Shown: positions 1 to 8,522, counted from the first letter of the stretch. The stretch: 64,000 nt of DNA from Pontibacter sp. SGAir0037 (GCF_005491705.1 NZ_CP028092.1:3782001-3846000), one strand, 5' to 3'. Notes: generated from the sequence alone by a model not told the origin. Program-made: numbers and translations.

Positions 1-885
1 AAGCTGCATAACCTATTAGCGCCCTTATACCTTTTTATTTGCCTCAACCTGTTCTGCCTGCACCCCGTGTCCGGGCAAAACACGAATAAAAAGCCGAAAG
101 CTTTGCTCTGGGAGATTTCTGGTAATGGCCTGGCCAAACCTTCTTACCTGTTCGGTACTATTCATGCTATTTGCCCTGATGTTTTTGTATTGCCAGACCA
201 GGTAAAGGCAAAACTGCAAACTTCTGAACAGCTTGCACTGGAAATAGACATGGATGACCCGAAATTTATGTCGGCAATACAGCAAGGTGCCCTGATGAGC
301 AGTGGAGGCATACGGGATCTGTATACAGAAGAACAGTATAAAGTGCTTCACAGTTACTTTACCCAAACCATGCACATAGACATCAGTCAACTGGACAAGA
401 TGAAGCCTTTCATGCTGAACAGTATGCTGATGATGCAGATGACAGACTGCCAGCCGGAATCTTATGAGCAAACACTGCTAACGCTGGCAAAAGCACAGGG
501 CAAAGAAGTAATAGGCGTGGAAACAGTGCAGGAGCAGATAAAAGCGTTCGACAACATCCCTTATAAGGTACAGGCTGAAATGCTGTTAGAGAGTGTAACT
601 GAAATGGATAAAGCAAAAGCCAATTATAAAAAAATGGTGCAGCTGTACCTGGCACAGGATCTTTACGGGCTGGAAGAACTTCTGAAAGAAGATTATAAAG
701 GTGAATACGATGTTTTTGAAGATGCCCTTTTCACACAGCGTAACCTAAACTGGATACCTGTTATAGCGCGTGAGGCAAAAGCAAAGGCCACCTTTTTTGC
801 CGTTGGAGCAGGCCATCTTACCGGAGAAGGCGGCATCTTGGAATTATTGCGCCAGAAAGGCTACACCCTCACTCCTGTTCCGTAA
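1..885 (+). CDS. TraB/GumN family protein, 5'-truncated
   Basis: The reading frame is open from the first base of the window, so the true start lies upstream. The first visible residues are hydrophobic (LLAPLYLFICLNLFC) and look like the end of a signal peptide, which places the protein in the envelope. The conserved TraB/GumN start of the mature domain is visible (LLWEISGNGLAKPSYLFGTI, with the GTIH motif), and the family's C-terminal block FFAVGAGHLTGEGGILELLR is intact. A GTG at position 67 could be read as a start but would remove the signal peptide. Family members are proposed metal-dependent hydrolases related to Tiki proteases; the substrate here is unknown. The next gene follows after 24 bp, so the two may be co-transcribed. 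Confidence 0.85.
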   Translation, partial: KLHNLLAPLYLFICLNLFCLHPVSGQNTNKKPKALLWEISGNGLAKPSYLFGTIHAICPDVFVLPDQVKAKLQTSEQLALEIDMDDPKFMSAIQQGALMSSGGIRDLYTEEQYKVLHSYFTQTMHIDISQLDKMKPFMLNSMLMMQMTDCQPESYEQTLLTLAKAQGKEVIGVETVQEQIKAFDNIPYKVQAEMLLESVTEMDKAKANYKKMVQLYLAQDLYGLEELLKEDYKGEYDVFEDALFTQRNLNWIPVIAREAKAKATFFAVGAGHLTGEGGILELLRQKGYTLTPVP

Positions 886-909
886 TGCAGAAGTAAGAAT
901 CTTTTAGAA

Positions 910-2886
910 ATGAACAAGTTACGTAAGATACTATTGGGCTGCTATGGCCTTGCCTTCCTGCTGACTTCACCTGCAGCAGCGCAAACTGCTTTTAGCTGCG
1001 CAGAGGCAAGGGTAAACACAGTGCAGCGAAAAGCCATTGCTACTCCCGGGCACGTAAAGCGCATGAACCAGTATGATGTAGGTTTTTATAAGCTCGACCT
1101 GCAACTGGAGCGAAACAGCCGTTCTGTAGCAGGAAGCGTTACCACAATAGCTAAGCTCACCAACAGCCAGTTAGATACCTTTGCGTTTGAGCTTCACCCT
1201 AACTTTGAGATACTTTCTGTGGTAGTGAACGGGGAGCCACAGCAGTCTGTTTCCAACGATCAGCAGGGCAACATTTCTGTGAAGCTTTCTACACCTATTG
1301 TAGCTCCTGCAGAACTGACAGCAGTTATCACTTACAGCGGAACAGCCCCGTCCGGAGCAAATGCAGCTATTGGCAATGGCTTTAACACAGCCACAGAGCC
1401 TGTATGGGGAAACCAGGTAACCTGGAGCCTGAGCGAGCCTTATGCTGCCTATGAATGGTGGCCCACCAAACAGGTGCTTACTGATAAAGCCGATTCTGTG
1501 CACGTTTTTGTAACAACCAGTGCCGACAATAAAGCAGGTTCTAACGGGCTTCTGACCAATACAGTACCTTTGTCTGATAACAAGGTGCGCTACGAATGGA
1601 AGTCGAAATACCCTATTGCGTACTACCTTATTTCTGTAGCTGTTTCTAATTATGAGGAGTACCTTATTTATGCTAACCCAGCCGGAGTTCCTGCCCCCAT
1701 TCCTGTGCTTAATTATATATACCGTGGCGGTGCATTAAATACCTACAGAGCTGAAATAGACCTCACGACACCATTGATAGAATTTTTCTCGGAACTCTAC
1801 ATTTTATATCCTTTTGCCAGAGAAAAGTACGGCCATAGCATGGCACCCATAGGAGGAGGTATGGAACACCAGACTATGACCACCCAAAGCACCTTTACGT
1901 TTACACTTACAGCACACGAGCTCGCTCATCAATGGTTTGGCGATCATGTAACCTGCGCCTCCTGGGAAGACATCTGGCTTAATGAAGGTTTTGCTTCATA
2001 CTCAGAATATCTGGCTCTGGAAAGACTGCAAAATAAGCAGGCAGCCACTGCTTGGATGAGAGACGCACAAGCTTACGCCAAACAAACACCCACAGGTTCG
2101 GTACGTGTACCGGACACTACCAATGTATCGCGGATTTTTGACTACAGGTTAACCTACAAAAAAGCGGCAGCCGTAGTACACATGCTTCGGTTTGAGATAA
2201 ATGATGATGCTCTGTTCTTTCAGGCCCTGCGCACTTATTTACAGGAATTCGGTGGCAAGACTGCTACCACCGCAGATCTACAACGGGTAGTCGAGCAAAC
2301 AACAGGCCGCAACTTCAGTTACTTTTTTGAACAGTGGTATACTGGCGAAAGCTACCCCGGATTCACTGTAGAATGGAACCAGCAGGGAAATCAGTTGCGC
2401 CTGCTCACAACACAGTTCAGCACTGCCAACAACTTTTTCAAGACAGACCTGGAGTACCTGATCAGAACTGCAGATGGCAACGCTACAACTGTACGCTTAA
2501 CCCACGATCAGCCAATCGAAGATTACCTGCTAGAGGTTGAAGGCACTGTTACTTCTATCACGCTGGACCCGAACCTATGGGTACTTCATCGGCTCGAAAG
2601 GATCACTCGATCTCCTAATCTGGAAGTAGAGCAGCCTCTGCCTGTATTATTATTTCCTAATCCTGCCCATGCTGCTATTACCCTTGCCAACATGGCCTTC
2701 ACTCCAACACAAGGCGCTGTTTACGATGCTACAGGCAGGCTGGTAAAGCAGTTTAGTATAAATCAGGCACAAAACAGAGAAGTTTCGATTGATATAAGAG
2801 AGCTTCCGGCTGGTTACTATATCCTGCAGGTAAATAACCAGACACAGCAGCAACGCATTCCTTTCGCAAAAGCAGCAAGGTTCTGA
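910..2886 (+). CDS. Secreted M1-family metallopeptidase with T9SS sorting domain
   Basis: A 658-residue zinc aminopeptidase-like protein. A signal peptide (residues 1-24, ending TSPAAAQ) is followed by an M1 N-terminal beta domain and the catalytic gluzincin domain. Visible catalytic residues are H336-E337-x-x-H340 and E359 (NEGF), the exact HExxH-18-E spacing of M1. The substrate-binding loop reads GGGMEH (315-320) where canonical aminopeptidase N has GAMEN. The last ~75 residues (from PVLLFPNPAHAAI to the end) form a type A C-terminal sorting domain, so export by the type IX system to the cell surface or medium is expected. PorZ, a T9SS component, is encoded about 16 kb away. Substrate specificity cannot be told; a role in peptide scavenging is an inference. 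Confidence 0.93.
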   Translation: MNKLRKILLGCYGLAFLLTSPAAAQTAFSCAEARVNTVQRKAIATPGHVKRMNQYDVGFYKLDLQLERNSRSVAGSVTTIAKLTNSQLDTFAFELHPNFEILSVVVNGEPQQSVSNDQQGNISVKLSTPIVAPAELTAVITYSGTAPSGANAAIGNGFNTATEPVWGNQVTWSLSEPYAAYEWWPTKQVLTDKADSVHVFVTTSADNKAGSNGLLTNTVPLSDNKVRYEWKSKYPIAYYLISVAVSNYEEYLIYANPAGVPAPIPVLNYIYRGGALNTYRAEIDLTTPLIEFFSELYILYPFAREKYGHSMAPIGGGMEHQTMTTQSTFTFTLTAHELAHQWFGDHVTCASWEDIWLNEGFASYSEYLALERLQNKQAATAWMRDAQAYAKQTPTGSVRVPDTTNVSRIFDYRLTYKKAAAVVHMLRFEINDDALFFQALRTYLQEFGGKTATTADLQRVVEQTTGRNFSYFFEQWYTGESYPGFTVEWNQQGNQLRLLTTQFSTANNFFKTDLEYLIRTADGNATTVRLTHDQPIEDYLLEVEGTVTSITLDPNLWVLHRLERITRSPNLEVEQPLPVLLFPNPAHAAITLANMAFTPTQGAVYDATGRLVKQFSINQAQNREVSIDIRELPAGYYILQVNNQTQQQRIPFAKAARF

Positions 2887-2895
2887 TACTACTGG

Positions 2896-3258
2896 TTAAG
2901 CAGCTCCATAGCGGCCAAACATCATGGCATAGACTTTTTGAGCCTCTTTTACATTATACTCAAAGGTAAGGCGCTTATGGTTGATCAGATCGACAATAGT
3001 ACCTATGGCACAAAGCCCACCTGTAAAAAAGTACAGGATGCCCATTCCTATTTGTCCCACCAGGAAACGTTGTATACCTGCTACTCCGAAAAAGCCTACT
3101 AACGTGGTTACCAGAATAAGAGTAGTATCTCTGCGCCTCGGCCTGTAAATGCTGGCAAACTGATGCGCTTCGGCATCTGATGCATCTTTTAGTAATCCCT
3201 GTAAGAAAGCCAGTTCATCAGCTTCCAGCTCCGGCATAATGTTTAAAATGTTAGCCAT
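2896..3258 (-). CDS. TM2 domain-containing membrane protein
   Basis: A 120-residue protein. The N-terminal ~40 residues are soluble and helical (PELEADELAFLQGLLKDA). A TM2 domain follows at about residues 45-95: helix one (TTLILVTTLVGFFGVAGIQRF), a short turn with GIQRFLVGQIGMGILYFFTGG, and helix two (GGLCAIGTIVDLI) ending in the charged NHKRL. The Dxx-like polar residue inside helix two (IVDLI) is typical of TM2 proteins. The function of bacterial TM2 proteins is not established. Its start codon overlaps the end of the upstream DUF2752 gene by 8 bp, which implies translational coupling of the two small membrane proteins. Confidence 0.88.
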   Translation of the reverse strand: MANILNIMPELEADELAFLQGLLKDASDAEAHQFASIYRPRRRDTTLILVTTLVGFFGVAGIQRFLVGQIGMGILYFFTGGLCAIGTIVDLINHKRLTFEYNVKEAQKVYAMMFGRYGAA

Positions 3259-3592
3259 TAGAAGTATGGTTTAGGTAGAAATATCTAAGTGTTCTGTAAT
3301 TTCTGATAATAACCAGCACCCGCCAGAGCAAAACAACCAGTACCGGCAAGCCTAAAGGGTGCGCCTTCCACGAGGCCACCCACTCCCCGCGAAACAAAAA
3401 AGCAATGGCATGCCCCAGTCCACAACCCGGGCAAAACCAGAAGTCAATCCAACTGAAAGGACACAAGCTAAATAAATGCTCTCCCCCCGGATCCATCACG
3501 GCCAATGCCACAAGGCCTACTCCCCAAAGTATGGCTTCGGTCAGGTACAGGCAGGGCACCTTTCTGGCTTTATGAATCTTACTGCTGTGCAA
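3251..3592 (-). CDS. DUF2752 domain-containing membrane protein
   Basis: A 113-residue membrane protein with the hallmark DUF2752 motif LCPFSWIDFWFCPGCGLGHA: a Cys, then CPGCG, followed by a conserved His in an amphipathic stretch. Hydrophobic segments lie at about residues 17-32 and 83-98. The frame opens with TTG at 3592; a GTG at 3559 (KVPCLYL) is an alternative start and no ATG lies upstream of the domain. It is the first gene of a two-gene unit with the TM2 protein. DUF2752/TM2 pairs are common in Bacteroidota, but the biochemical role is unknown. The paired cysteines might bind a metal or form a disulfide; this is speculation. Confidence 0.85.
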   Translation of the reverse strand: MHSSKIHKARKVPCLYLTEAILWGVGLVALAVMDPGGEHLFSLCPFSWIDFWFCPGCGLGHAIAFLFRGEWVASWKAHPLGLPVLVVLLWRVLVIIRNYRTLRYFYLNHTSNG

Positions 3593-3776
3593 TCTCTGAT
3601 TAACTTTACTATACCTGCGCCGTAATGCACCAGATAAATTATAGCTAATATTCTACAAAAGCAAAATAACTTAACAAGGTTATATATTAAATTAGCTCAG
3701 GCATTCACATACCTGCTCCACCGGCTGAAGATCTGGCGAATTAAATGCTTTAACATTGATAAATACATCTATACCT

Positions 3777-4313
3777 ATGAGAAAAATAGTGCTTTACATT
3801 GCGGCAAGTCTGGATGGTTTTATTGCCCGCCCAGACGGGAATATTGACTGGCTACACGATAAAAAGTATAACATCCCCGACGAAGACTTCGGCTATACCA
3901 CCTTCCTGCAAACCATCGACACAACTTTAATGGGGAACAGCACCTATCAGCAGATACTCACTTTTGATATGCCTTTTCCTTATGATGATAAAACAAACTA
4001 TGTGTTTTCGAGGTCAGGGAACAACCAGGATACAGAGCATGTAACTTTTGTACATGAAAACGTGGTAGATTTTATGGAGAAACTGAAGGAGCAGGAAGGC
4101 AAAGATATCTGGCTGATTGGAGGAGGGCAATTAAATGCCACCATCTTAAATGCAGGTTTGCTCGATGAGATTATCTTAACTTATATACCTGTTATCCTCG
4201 GAAAAGGGATTCCGCTTTTTTCTGAAGAAGCCAGTGAACACAAAGTAAAGCTACAGCCAACAGAAAATAAGCTATATAAAAATGGCTTTCTGCAGGTGAG
4301 GTATAGTTGCTAA
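3777..4313 (+). CDS. Dihydrofolate reductase family protein (RibD C-terminal domain type)
   Basis: A 178-residue protein with the YyaP/YwjB-like reductase fold. The N-terminal strand MRKIVLYIAASLDGFIARPD carries the family signature SLDGFIA and is followed by GNIDWL. NADPH-binding features are the TLMGNSTYQ segment and the glycine-rich DIWLIGGGQLNATIL near residue 120. The ATG at 3777 was chosen because the conserved domain starts there; a TTG seven codons upstream is possible but would add unconserved residues. Proteins of this group are often annotated as dihydrofolate or riboflavin-type reductases without proven substrate. It stands alone between the DUF2752 unit and a small membrane protein gene. 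Confidence 0.87.
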   Translation: MRKIVLYIAASLDGFIARPDGNIDWLHDKKYNIPDEDFGYTTFLQTIDTTLMGNSTYQQILTFDMPFPYDDKTNYVFSRSGNNQDTEHVTFVHENVVDFMEKLKEQEGKDIWLIGGGQLNATILNAGLLDEIILTYIPVILGKGIPLFSEEASEHKVKLQPTENKLYKNGFLQVRYSC

Positions 4314-4344
4314 AGTCCTTCATGTAAAGGTCGGCTATTTTGCC

Positions 4345-4352
4345 TACTTTTG
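4345..4352 (+). promoter_or_regulatory. Bacteroidota -7 promoter element TACTTTTG
   Basis: TACTTTTG matches the Bacteroidota -7 consensus TAnnTTTG and lies only 6 bp upstream of the ATG at 4359. A transcript from it would have an extremely short or absent leader. No convincing -33 TTTG is seen at the usual spacing. Confidence 0.45.
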
Positions 4353-4358
4353 CAGATC

Positions 4359-4871
4359 ATGTCTTCAAAATCAATTAAAACAGGCGCATTGCAGCAAAAG
4401 CCTAAAGCTGGTTTAAGATTTCTTGCGCTTTACCAGATTGTTGGCGGTATTTTAGGAATAGCACTTACCCTATGGGTGCTGTTCCGGGGCGAATTAGTAG
4501 TGACACAGCAGGTACTGCGTATTTCCTTATTTGCCGCAGGTCTTTTTGTATTTTCCATTCTCTGCGGCCGTATGTTGTTCCGCAACGCAAGACGGGGTTT
4601 AGTTCTTTCATTAATCAACCAGGTGCTGCAGGTGGTATATTTTACTTTTGGGGCCTACGGCTTTCAGTATGTGGCCGGGCTACGCTTAGGCGTTGGTATT
4701 GATATGATAGGCTCCTGGACTTTTAAGTTTCGTCTGGCTATTTCCTCTTTCCAATTGGAAGCGGGCACTGATACCGGCCAGAAGCTGATCGGTATCAACC
4801 TGGTGGCTTTATGCCTTATTTTCTGGATAGAGCGGCTGCTGGAGCAGGTAAAAAAAGCTGATTCCCTATAA
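4359..4871 (+). CDS. Hypothetical integral membrane protein
   Basis: A 170-residue protein I do not recognise. It has about four hydrophobic segments: residues ~20-40 (FLALYQIVGGILGIALTLWV), ~51-72, ~80-105 and a C-terminal helix (IGINLVALCLIFWIERLL), with a short charged tail. The start was placed at ATG 4359 rather than the TTG three codons before, because a -7-type promoter element ends just upstream. It ends 5 bp before the convergent SMP-30 gene, with no obvious terminator hairpin between them. No catalytic motif is visible. A lineage-restricted membrane protein is the most that can be said. Confidence 0.7.
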   Translation: MSSKSIKTGALQQKPKAGLRFLALYQIVGGILGIALTLWVLFRGELVVTQQVLRISLFAAGLFVFSILCGRMLFRNARRGLVLSLINQVLQVVYFTFGAYGFQYVAGLRLGVGIDMIGSWTFKFRLAISSFQLEAGTDTGQKLIGINLVALCLIFWIERLLEQVKKADSL

Positions 4872-4876
4872 TAAAA

Positions 4877-5836
4877 TTACAGCTTCCCTTTATAAAACTC
4901 TGCTTTAACACCTTTTACGCCTGGCTTAACTGCAAAAAGACCGCCACTGAGTGGGTACTTCTGTAAATTCTCTGGGCTGATCCATTCCTGGGCAGTAGTA
5001 ATATAAAGGATATCCAGGTTTTCGCCGCCAAAGGCACAGGAAGTGGTTTCTGGTGCGGGCACTTCAATTTTTTGCAGCATCTCACCTGTTTCAGGATCCC
5101 AGCGTGTTACAGCTCCGGCTCCCCAAAGGGCTATCCAAAGCTTGCCTTCTGCATCCATGGTCATGCCATCGGGTGCTCCTCCGGTAGATGCAGGAATCCT
5201 GAAAGCGACCCGGCCATTGCTTATTTCACCTGTTTTATTATCATAATCGAAAGCCTGCACCATTCTGGTAGGAGTATCGGCATAGTACATGGTTTTCTTA
5301 TCAGCCGTCCAAACGATACCATTCGATGTGGTTACCTTATCCAGCACCTGGTGTACCTGCTTATCTTTATCCATTCTATACAAGGCAGCAACCTCTTTTC
5401 TGCCGTCGGTAGCCATAGTGCCTACCCAGAAACGGCCGCCGGGGTCGCACTTGCCATCATTAAACCGCATTTTATCATCGCCTGCAATCGGATTGGCAAT
5501 TAAAGTAAGCTTGCCGATTTTTGTATCTATTTTATGAATGCCGCTTTGCAAAGCTACCAGGGCACCACCGCCCTCTACAGGCACCACCGTACCTACCCGC
5601 GAACCTGTCGGAAATTTTTTATCTTTTTTTGTAGCCGGATCATAAATATGAAGCGCTTCTCCGTTTATATCTACCCAGTATAGCTTCTTTTCGGTAGGAT
5701 GCCAGAGAGCCCCCTCCCCTAACTTTGCCTTTGCATCGAGCACCAGTTCGGCCCTTTGGTTTTGCCGCGGCACTCTAAAAGAAAAGCCTGCCAGCAAACA
5801 CAGCAGAAGTAAACTATAAAGCAGCTTCGTTTTCAT
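4877..5836 (-). CDS. SMP-30/gluconolactonase/LRE-family protein, exported
   Basis: A 319-residue six-bladed beta-propeller lactonase-type protein. An N-terminal signal peptide (LLYSLLLLCLLAGFSF) directs it out of the cytoplasm. Metal-site features of the SMP-30 family are visible: GEGALWHPTEKKLYWVDI (the E), RFNDGKCDPGGRFWVGTM (the N and D), NGIVWTADKKTMYYADT and GAPDGMTMDAEGKLWIALWG (the catalytic D). Family members hydrolyse sugar lactones or related esters using a divalent metal. The substrate cannot be assigned, because the neighbours (a helicase and a membrane protein) are unrelated. Secretion of SMP-30 proteins is common in Bacteroidota. Confidence 0.9.
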   Translation of the reverse strand: MKTKLLYSLLLLCLLAGFSFRVPRQNQRAELVLDAKAKLGEGALWHPTEKKLYWVDINGEALHIYDPATKKDKKFPTGSRVGTVVPVEGGGALVALQSGIHKIDTKIGKLTLIANPIAGDDKMRFNDGKCDPGGRFWVGTMATDGRKEVAALYRMDKDKQVHQVLDKVTTSNGIVWTADKKTMYYADTPTRMVQAFDYDNKTGEISNGRVAFRIPASTGGAPDGMTMDAEGKLWIALWGAGAVTRWDPETGEMLQKIEVPAPETTSCAFGGENLDILYITTAQEWISPENLQKYPLSGGLFAVKPGVKGVKAEFYKGKL

Positions 5837-5905
5837 ATTATAGTTAGCTTTTAATCTTGAAATAGTTGATTTATACCTCCTGCACGCCCATAAGCTTCAG
5901 CGCCT

Positions 5906-7147
5906 TTATTTCTTTTTCCTGCCTTTTTTCTTTGCCTGCGCTTCCTGCTCCTCCGCTTCTTTTATTAACGCTTTCCAGTCGTATTTAGCTTCTGCCGAAA
6001 AGTCTATTGTAGCCTCATAGTCCTCTTTGTCTACTTCCAGCACTTTAATGTCTTTTGTAAGATAAGTTTGTATCTCATCCAGCACCGGCTTTTCTTCAGG
6101 CGCACAGAAAGAAACCGCTATTCCTTTTTCGGTACCACGCCCGGTACGACCTACGCGGTGCACATAGTTTTCCGGCTGCTCCGGCAAGTCGTAGTTTACC
6201 ACATACTCCACATTCGGGATGTCTATGCCCCGAGCACTTACATCTGTAGCGATCAGCAGCTTCACCTCCCCCTTCTTAAACTTGCGCATCACATCCAGTC
6301 GGTCCTTCTGCTCTTTGCCTCCGTGTATGCTTAAGGCTTTTATACCTACCCGATCCATGGCGGCCACGACACGCTCTGCACGCACTTTGGTACGCACAAA
6401 CACCAATATCTTTTTCTCCGGATTCTCATTTACCACCCGCTCCAGGAAAAAGCGCTTATCGTCCATCTCCATAAACATGACCGAGTGGTCCACATTTTTA
6501 GATACTGGATCTTTTGGAGAGATCTGAATTCGTACCGGCTTATTAACCAACGAGTAGGCCAGCTCCTTTATTTTTTCGTTAATGGTGGCCGAGAAGAACA
6601 GCGTTTGTCTCTGGCGTGGCAATTTTGTAATAAGTTGCCTGATGTCGTGTATAAAGCCCAGGTCCAGCATGTGGTCTGCTTCGTCCAGCACCAGTACCTC
6701 TACCCGGTGCAGCTGTATATGTCCCTGGCTTACCAGGTCAAATAAACGGCCCGGAGTAGCTACCAGCACATCAATCCCTGCTTCCAGTTTGGTAATTTGA
6801 GGCCCTTGCTCTACCCCCCCAAACACACAAAAAGTATTTACCCGGGTGCCACGGCCAATCTCGTTAAACACCTCCGTAATCTGTAGTGCCAGTTCCCGTG
6901 TTGGTACCATTACCACACATTTAATACCGTCGCCGCGCTTGCGGTTCTTGCTAAACTGTAACCTGTCCAGGATCGGAATGGCAAAAGCAGCTGTTTTACC
7001 CGTACCAGTCTGGGCAATAGCCAGCACATCCTCTCCTTTCATAATAGGCGGTATGGCTTTAAATTGTATATCGGTTGGCTTTCTGAAATTAAGCTTGCTT
7101 AAGCTTTTCTTTATTTCGTCAGAGATGCGGTAATCTTCGAATTTCAT
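5906..7147 (-). CDS. DEAD-box ATP-dependent RNA helicase
   Basis: A 413-residue RhlE/SrmB-like helicase. All core motifs are present: the Q motif around Q28, motif I AQTGTGKT (45-52), Ia PTRELALQ (82-89), Ib TPGR (131-134), II DEAD (155-158), III SAT (186-188), and in domain 2 the VFVRTK, ATDVSARGIDIP and HRVGRTGRG motifs. The C-terminal extension is short and ends in a lysine-rich tail (AQAKKKGRKKK) that probably helps bind RNA. Such proteins unwind short RNA duplexes in ribosome assembly and mRNA decay. The leader contains a near-consensus -7 element (TACCTTTA on the minus strand, 7203-7210). Which cellular RNA it serves cannot be told. Confidence 0.95.
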   Translation of the reverse strand: MKFEDYRISDEIKKSLSKLNFRKPTDIQFKAIPPIMKGEDVLAIAQTGTGKTAAFAIPILDRLQFSKNRKRGDGIKCVVMVPTRELALQITEVFNEIGRGTRVNTFCVFGGVEQGPQITKLEAGIDVLVATPGRLFDLVSQGHIQLHRVEVLVLDEADHMLDLGFIHDIRQLITKLPRQRQTLFFSATINEKIKELAYSLVNKPVRIQISPKDPVSKNVDHSVMFMEMDDKRFFLERVVNENPEKKILVFVRTKVRAERVVAAMDRVGIKALSIHGGKEQKDRLDVMRKFKKGEVKLLIATDVSARGIDIPNVEYVVNYDLPEQPENYVHRVGRTGRGTEKGIAVSFCAPEEKPVLDEIQTYLTKDIKVLEVDKEDYEATIDFSAEAKYDWKALIKEAEEQEAQAKKKGRKKK

Positions 7148-7396
7148 GGCAATGTTTAGGCTGATGTACTGCTTATACTATACGTACGGCAGATCGCAAC
7201 TGTAAAGGTAGGGCTAATTGTTTAAATGATATATGTTGCCTGCTTTATTAAGATGTAAGCGTTTTCAGACAATCTGTATTTTTTTTCTGACACGAAGCAA
7301 CCCTTTGCTCCATTTATGGCTCTACATTATAGCAAGGGAGGTAAAAGAGATGGTAAACTGTTATCTGCCCAAGCAATCTGACAACCTTTTAAAACT

Positions 7397-7471
7397 ATGA
7401 AAAAAAGTTACTTTACTTACGTTTTCCTGCTTGGCTTGTACATGCTGATAGCAACACTAAGTCTGGCATAG
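7397..7471 (+). CDS. Possible 24-residue membrane micropeptide
   Basis: ATG to TAG encodes 24 residues: MKKSY, then a nearly unbroken hydrophobic helix (FLLGLYMLIATLSLA). The positive N-terminus plus one helix resembles known small inner-membrane peptides, or a signal sequence of a decayed gene. There is no recognisable homologue and translation is unproven. It lies upstream of a strong transcription terminator, which suggests the region is transcribed. Confidence 0.25.
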   Translation: MKKSYFTYVFLLGLYMLIATLSLA

Positions 7472-7610
7472 CACGATTGCCTGCAGCATGCGCACCTGCT
7501 TTTTAAACTATGAAACCGCGCCGCCTTCTGCCTTGCTGCCAGCCTCGTACTGCACCACTCCTATGGCTTACATAAGTAAGATTTCTGCTCTACAAACACG
7601 ACCTCATTCT

Positions 7611-7661
7611 AAACAAAACCTGCTGAAATAACAACCTGTTATTTTTCAGCAGGTTTTGTTT
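7611..7661. terminator. Strong bidirectional hairpin terminator
   Basis: An 18-bp perfect inverted repeat (AAACAAAACCTGCTGAAA with its complement at 7644-7661) surrounds a further inner stem (AATAAC/GTTATT). It is A-rich on the left and T-rich on the right, so it could end transcription on either strand. It isolates the mini-ORF region from the TetR promoter. Confidence 0.85.
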
Positions 7662-7742
7662 TTATACGGCATCGCCTACTTCAGTCATTTTCTCTTTCCC
7701 ACAGCTTGCCATAAAAAAATAATAGTTTTGTAAACTTTTTTG

Positions 7743-7755
7743 ATAGTAATACTAT
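7743..7755. promoter_or_regulatory. Palindromic operator candidate for the TetR regulator
   Basis: ATAGTA-A-TACTAT is a perfect 13-bp palindrome 67 bp upstream of the TetR start codon and 18 bp before its -7 element. An outer inverted pair, ATAATAGT (7719-7726) and ACTATTAT (7751-7758), overlaps it. TetR repressors usually bind such palindromes in their own promoters; that this one does so is inferred from position. Confidence 0.55.
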
Positions 7756-7773
7756 TATAAAAGAAAGTTATCA

Positions 7774-7781
7774 TATCTTTG
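7774..7781 (+). promoter_or_regulatory. -7 promoter element TATCTTTG of the exporter operon
   Basis: A perfect match to TAnnTTTG, 40 bp before the TetR start. The palindrome at 7743-7755 occupies the place where the -33 element would be, so a bound repressor would block this promoter. Confidence 0.55.
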
Positions 7782-7821
7782 CCCCAAGATCAGCAACTAC
7801 GTTACAGTAATTAAATTCATA

Positions 7822-8514
7822 ATGACACATAGTATTACCATTAATCTAAGTCATAAATCTTATCTCAGGGAGCCGGAGAGCACGGAACTGGGAAGGAAAA
7901 TAATATCAGAAAGCATAAAGCTGATTGATACGCTGGGCTTTGAGCAGTTTACTTTTAAAAAGCTGGCCGCAGAGATAGGTTCTACCGAAGCTTCTGTTTA
8001 CCGCTACTTCGAGAACAAACACAAACTGTTGGTATACCTGGTGTCGTGGTACTGGGCCTGGGTAGATTTTAACGTTAGTTATGAAACTCATAATATTTCC
8101 GACCCAAGGGAGCAACTGAGTAAGGCGTTGGATGTAGTAGCTGCTGCAAACATAAACGACCCACGCACACCGCATATAGACGAGAAGGTACTAAACCGGA
8201 TTGTTATAGCAGAAGCATCTAAAGTATACTTAACCAAAGAAGTAGATCATGACAACCAGGAAGGCTTCTTTTATGAGTACAAGCAACTCTGCCATCGCCT
8301 GGCAAAGATGGTGCAGGAGATTAACCCTGAGTATGCCTACCCGAACGCGCTTATCAGCACGTTGCTGGAGGCTGCGCACCACCAGCTATACTTTGCTGAA
8401 CACCTGCCTTCTCTAACAGAGCTAAAAGGCAAACAGCTGGCACAAACAGAAGCCAGTAAGTTTTTAAGGCACTTGGTTTTTGCCGCTATTAACCCGACAA
8501 TGCAATTAAACTAA
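7822..8514 (+). CDS. TetR/AcrR-family transcriptional regulator
   Basis: A 230-residue repressor-type protein. The DNA-binding helix-turn-helix is at about residues 24-70 (GRKIISESIKLIDTLGFEQF, then FKKLAAEIGSTEASVYRYFENKHKLL), with the classic TetR helix 3-4 sequence SVYRYFENKHKLL. The remaining ~150 residues form an all-helical ligand-binding domain with no recognised ligand. It is the first gene of an operon with an ABC protein (8-bp gap), a HlyD-like adaptor and a TolC-like protein, so it very probably controls the exporter and itself. The inducing compound is unknown. Confidence 0.93.
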   Translation: MTHSITINLSHKSYLREPESTELGRKIISESIKLIDTLGFEQFTFKKLAAEIGSTEASVYRYFENKHKLLVYLVSWYWAWVDFNVSYETHNISDPREQLSKALDVVAAANINDPRTPHIDEKVLNRIVIAEASKVYLTKEVDHDNQEGFFYEYKQLCHRLAKMVQEINPEYAYPNALISTLLEAAHHQLYFAEHLPSLTELKGKQLAQTEASKFLRHLVFAAINPTMQLN

Positions 8515-8522
8515 TTAAAAAA

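Larger units (their letters stand above)
7148..7821. other. Long intergenic region with two tiny possible ORFs
   Basis: This 674-bp stretch has no conventional gene. It contains two plus-strand mini-ORFs that begin after a near-identical leader (CTTTTAAAACTATGAAA at about 7386 and CTTTTTAAACTATGAAA at about 7500). The first (7397-7471) would encode a 24-residue hydrophobic peptide (MKKSYFTYVFLLGLYMLIAT...). The second (7510-7575) would encode 21 residues. Both precede the strong hairpin at 7611-7661, so a short transcript ending there is plausible. After the hairpin come the operator-like palindrome and the promoter of the TetR gene. Confidence 0.5.

Noticed and set aside
67-885. GTG at 67 as the true start of the first gene
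   Set aside because: The frame is open to base 1 and the upstream residues form a signal-peptide-like hydrophobic segment, so the gene is truncated by the window edge.
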